A stretch of 64,000 bases of DNA from contig JAFGEQ010000006.1 of assembly GCA_016931515.1 (NCBI GenBank), positions 150,649 to 214,648 of the forward strand, given 5' to 3'. A model generated the notes under the pieces. It was not told the origin of the DNA. It worked only from the letters and a program-made list of their open reading frames with translations, and did not search any database. Below, one piece after another: positions 63,124-64,000 of this stretch. The stretch comes from a candidate division CSSED10-310 bacterium. GTDB lineage: Bacteria > CSSED10-310. The stretch's first letter is position 1. Every line of letters starts with the position of its first letter. A program made the translations under genes and the position numbers.

Positions 63124-64000
63124 TTACTGAGCCGCGCCAGGGAAATCAACTTTCATGATCCTCACCAGAGGAACCGTATCATTCAACTGGTAGTTAATCT
63201 GTGACTGGATCGCCCGGGGAAACCGTCGAGTAAGTATCTCCCTCATTCCGGACTCCATCGCCGGAAAAAGAAAAACCATTGGTTTCCCGCTTGCAGGCGG
63301 CGGTGGATGATCCGTTGACATGGCATGGAGCCTGTCGCTGCCTGGGTAGATGTACTGAAATGGATCACCACCGGCATACATGGACCAGACTTCAACAGTC
63401 GAATCAGACTCTATATACTTCTTCGACAGACGTGCCATTTCAACGACATCCGGCTGAAAACCGTAAACTTGCGCCAATGCAGGCCAGGTTAAGTATTTTT
63501 CAAAATAAATCCGGTATTCGGATCGGACAGTCTCCAAACCAACGATCACCATTGTCACCGCCGTAATCAATGCCCCGCTTCGAGCCGGATTATTCATGAA
63601 TATGCCGGTTGCTGCTGTGATGCCACGGGCGATGAGCATGCTTCCCAAGACAACCCAGGCAAAAACAATTGGAATGTTTTCCGCCACTCGATTCAGATTG
63701 GGTCCATCCATATGTACCGTCATAATACCCTGGGCAGAGATCAGGCAAAAACCCAGAATCAGCAGCCGGTGAACCGGATGTCGCATTGAACGGCGAATCG
63801 ACAGAGATAAACCCAGAACGGCCAAAACCGAAGCAGCGGCTGCCAGTTGAGGGGTCCGATTGTAATTATGCCGGGGATGCCAGTCTCCTCGCACAACATA
63901 CATCTCAAGATAATACCGGACATTATCGAGATACGGCTGTACCGGATACCATCCGGGGTATTCGGTGGAAAGAAGGGTCTCCTTTGAACGTTTCATATAA
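63124..64000 (-). CDS. Membrane protein, partial (cut by the window end)
   Basis: At least 290 residues; the reading frame is open to the last base and an internal Met at 63996 is not a convincing start. Several membrane helices (about 50-75, 80-95, 108-130, 140-160) precede a soluble C-terminal part with a S-T-V-E-V-W and Y-I-Y-P-G-S-D-R-L region. The layout resembles the C-terminal half of a GT-C/PMT-type membrane glycosyltransferase, which is only a suggestion. Confidence 0.55.
   Translation of the reverse strand, partial: YMKRSKETLLSTEYPGWYPVQPYLDNVRYYLEMYVVRGDWHPRHNYNRTPQLAAAASVLAVLGLSLSIRRSMRHPVHRLLILGFCLISAQGIMTVHMDGPNLNRVAENIPIVFAWVVLGSMLIARGITAATGIFMNNPARSGALITAVTMVIVGLETVRSEYRIYFEKYLTWPALAQVYGFQPDVVEMARLSKKYIESDSTVEVWSMYAGGDPFQYIYPGSDRLHAMSTDHPPPPASGKPMVFLFPAMESGMREILTRRFPRAIQSQINYQLNDTVPLVRIMKVDFPGAAQ

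Overview
The window looks like chromosomal DNA of a Gram-negative-type bacterium of roughly even base composition. The evidence is signal peptides, parvulin-type periplasmic folding helpers, a complete Bat (von Willebrand-A/TPR) operon, a CarD-type RNA polymerase regulator, sigma-54 regulation, SpoIIE/STAS partner switching, and secreted proteins with long Thr-Pro linkers ending in a dockerin-like or membrane-anchor tail. This mixture does not fit a well-studied genus; a member of a poorly cultured phylum is likely, but I cannot name it from sequence alone. I see no tRNA, rRNA, insertion sequence, prophage or CRISPR array.

Layout. 1-0.3 kb: rpsU with a terminator. 0.3-10.1 kb: one tight minus-strand operon reading parvulin PPIase, MoxR ATPase, DUF58 protein, a membrane protein with BatD-like features, BatA, BatB, BatC, BatD, BatE, mostly joined by 4-base or longer overlaps. 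10.4-13 kb: CarD regulator, a receiver/H-box protein behind a good sigma-54 promoter, and a DUF523-DUF1722 protein. 13-24.3 kb: an island of exported proteins (sialidase-like repeat protein, LVIVD propeller lipoprotein coupled to an unusual radical SAM/SPASM protein, propeller-C39 protease, FG-GAP/ASPIC protein, astacin-dockerin protease). 24.5-26.8 kb: a sigma-54 activator with a receiver domain that lacks its Asp, facing a near-consensus sigma-54 promoter that drives two small proteins and ends in a 15-bp perfect terminator. 26.9-35.7 kb: KtrB/KtrA potassium uptake, then a six-gene redox operon (DedA protein, GltD-like ferredoxin-flavoprotein, NADH-type flavoprotein, 2-oxoacid:ferredoxin oxidoreductase gamma-alpha and beta, pteridine-reductase-like SDR). 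36-40 kb: diguanylate cyclase, PLP enzyme, AT-rich GT-C glycosyltransferase. 40.1-48.3 kb: ECF sigma factor with a large C-terminal domain, two SpoIIE phosphatases, two STAS proteins and two RsbW-like kinases in a divergent arrangement, and a superoxide reductase. 48.3-53 kb: paired DUF3857/transglutaminase proteins, one with the catalytic triad and one without, and a lone Fis-type HTH protein. 53-58 kb: DUF3109 Fe-S-type protein, a large multi-winged-helix protein, and a PilB/GspE ATPase. 58-62.6 kb: EF-G, aroC, aroB. 62.6-64 kb: a small membrane protein and a membrane protein cut by the window end.

The parts least like standard annotation are the sigma-54 activator/small-protein unit, the 2-oxoacid oxidoreductase operon with two flavoproteins, the double partner-switching locus, the active/dead transglutaminase pair, the 886-residue multi-winged-helix protein, and the radical SAM protein with SPASM in front of the core.
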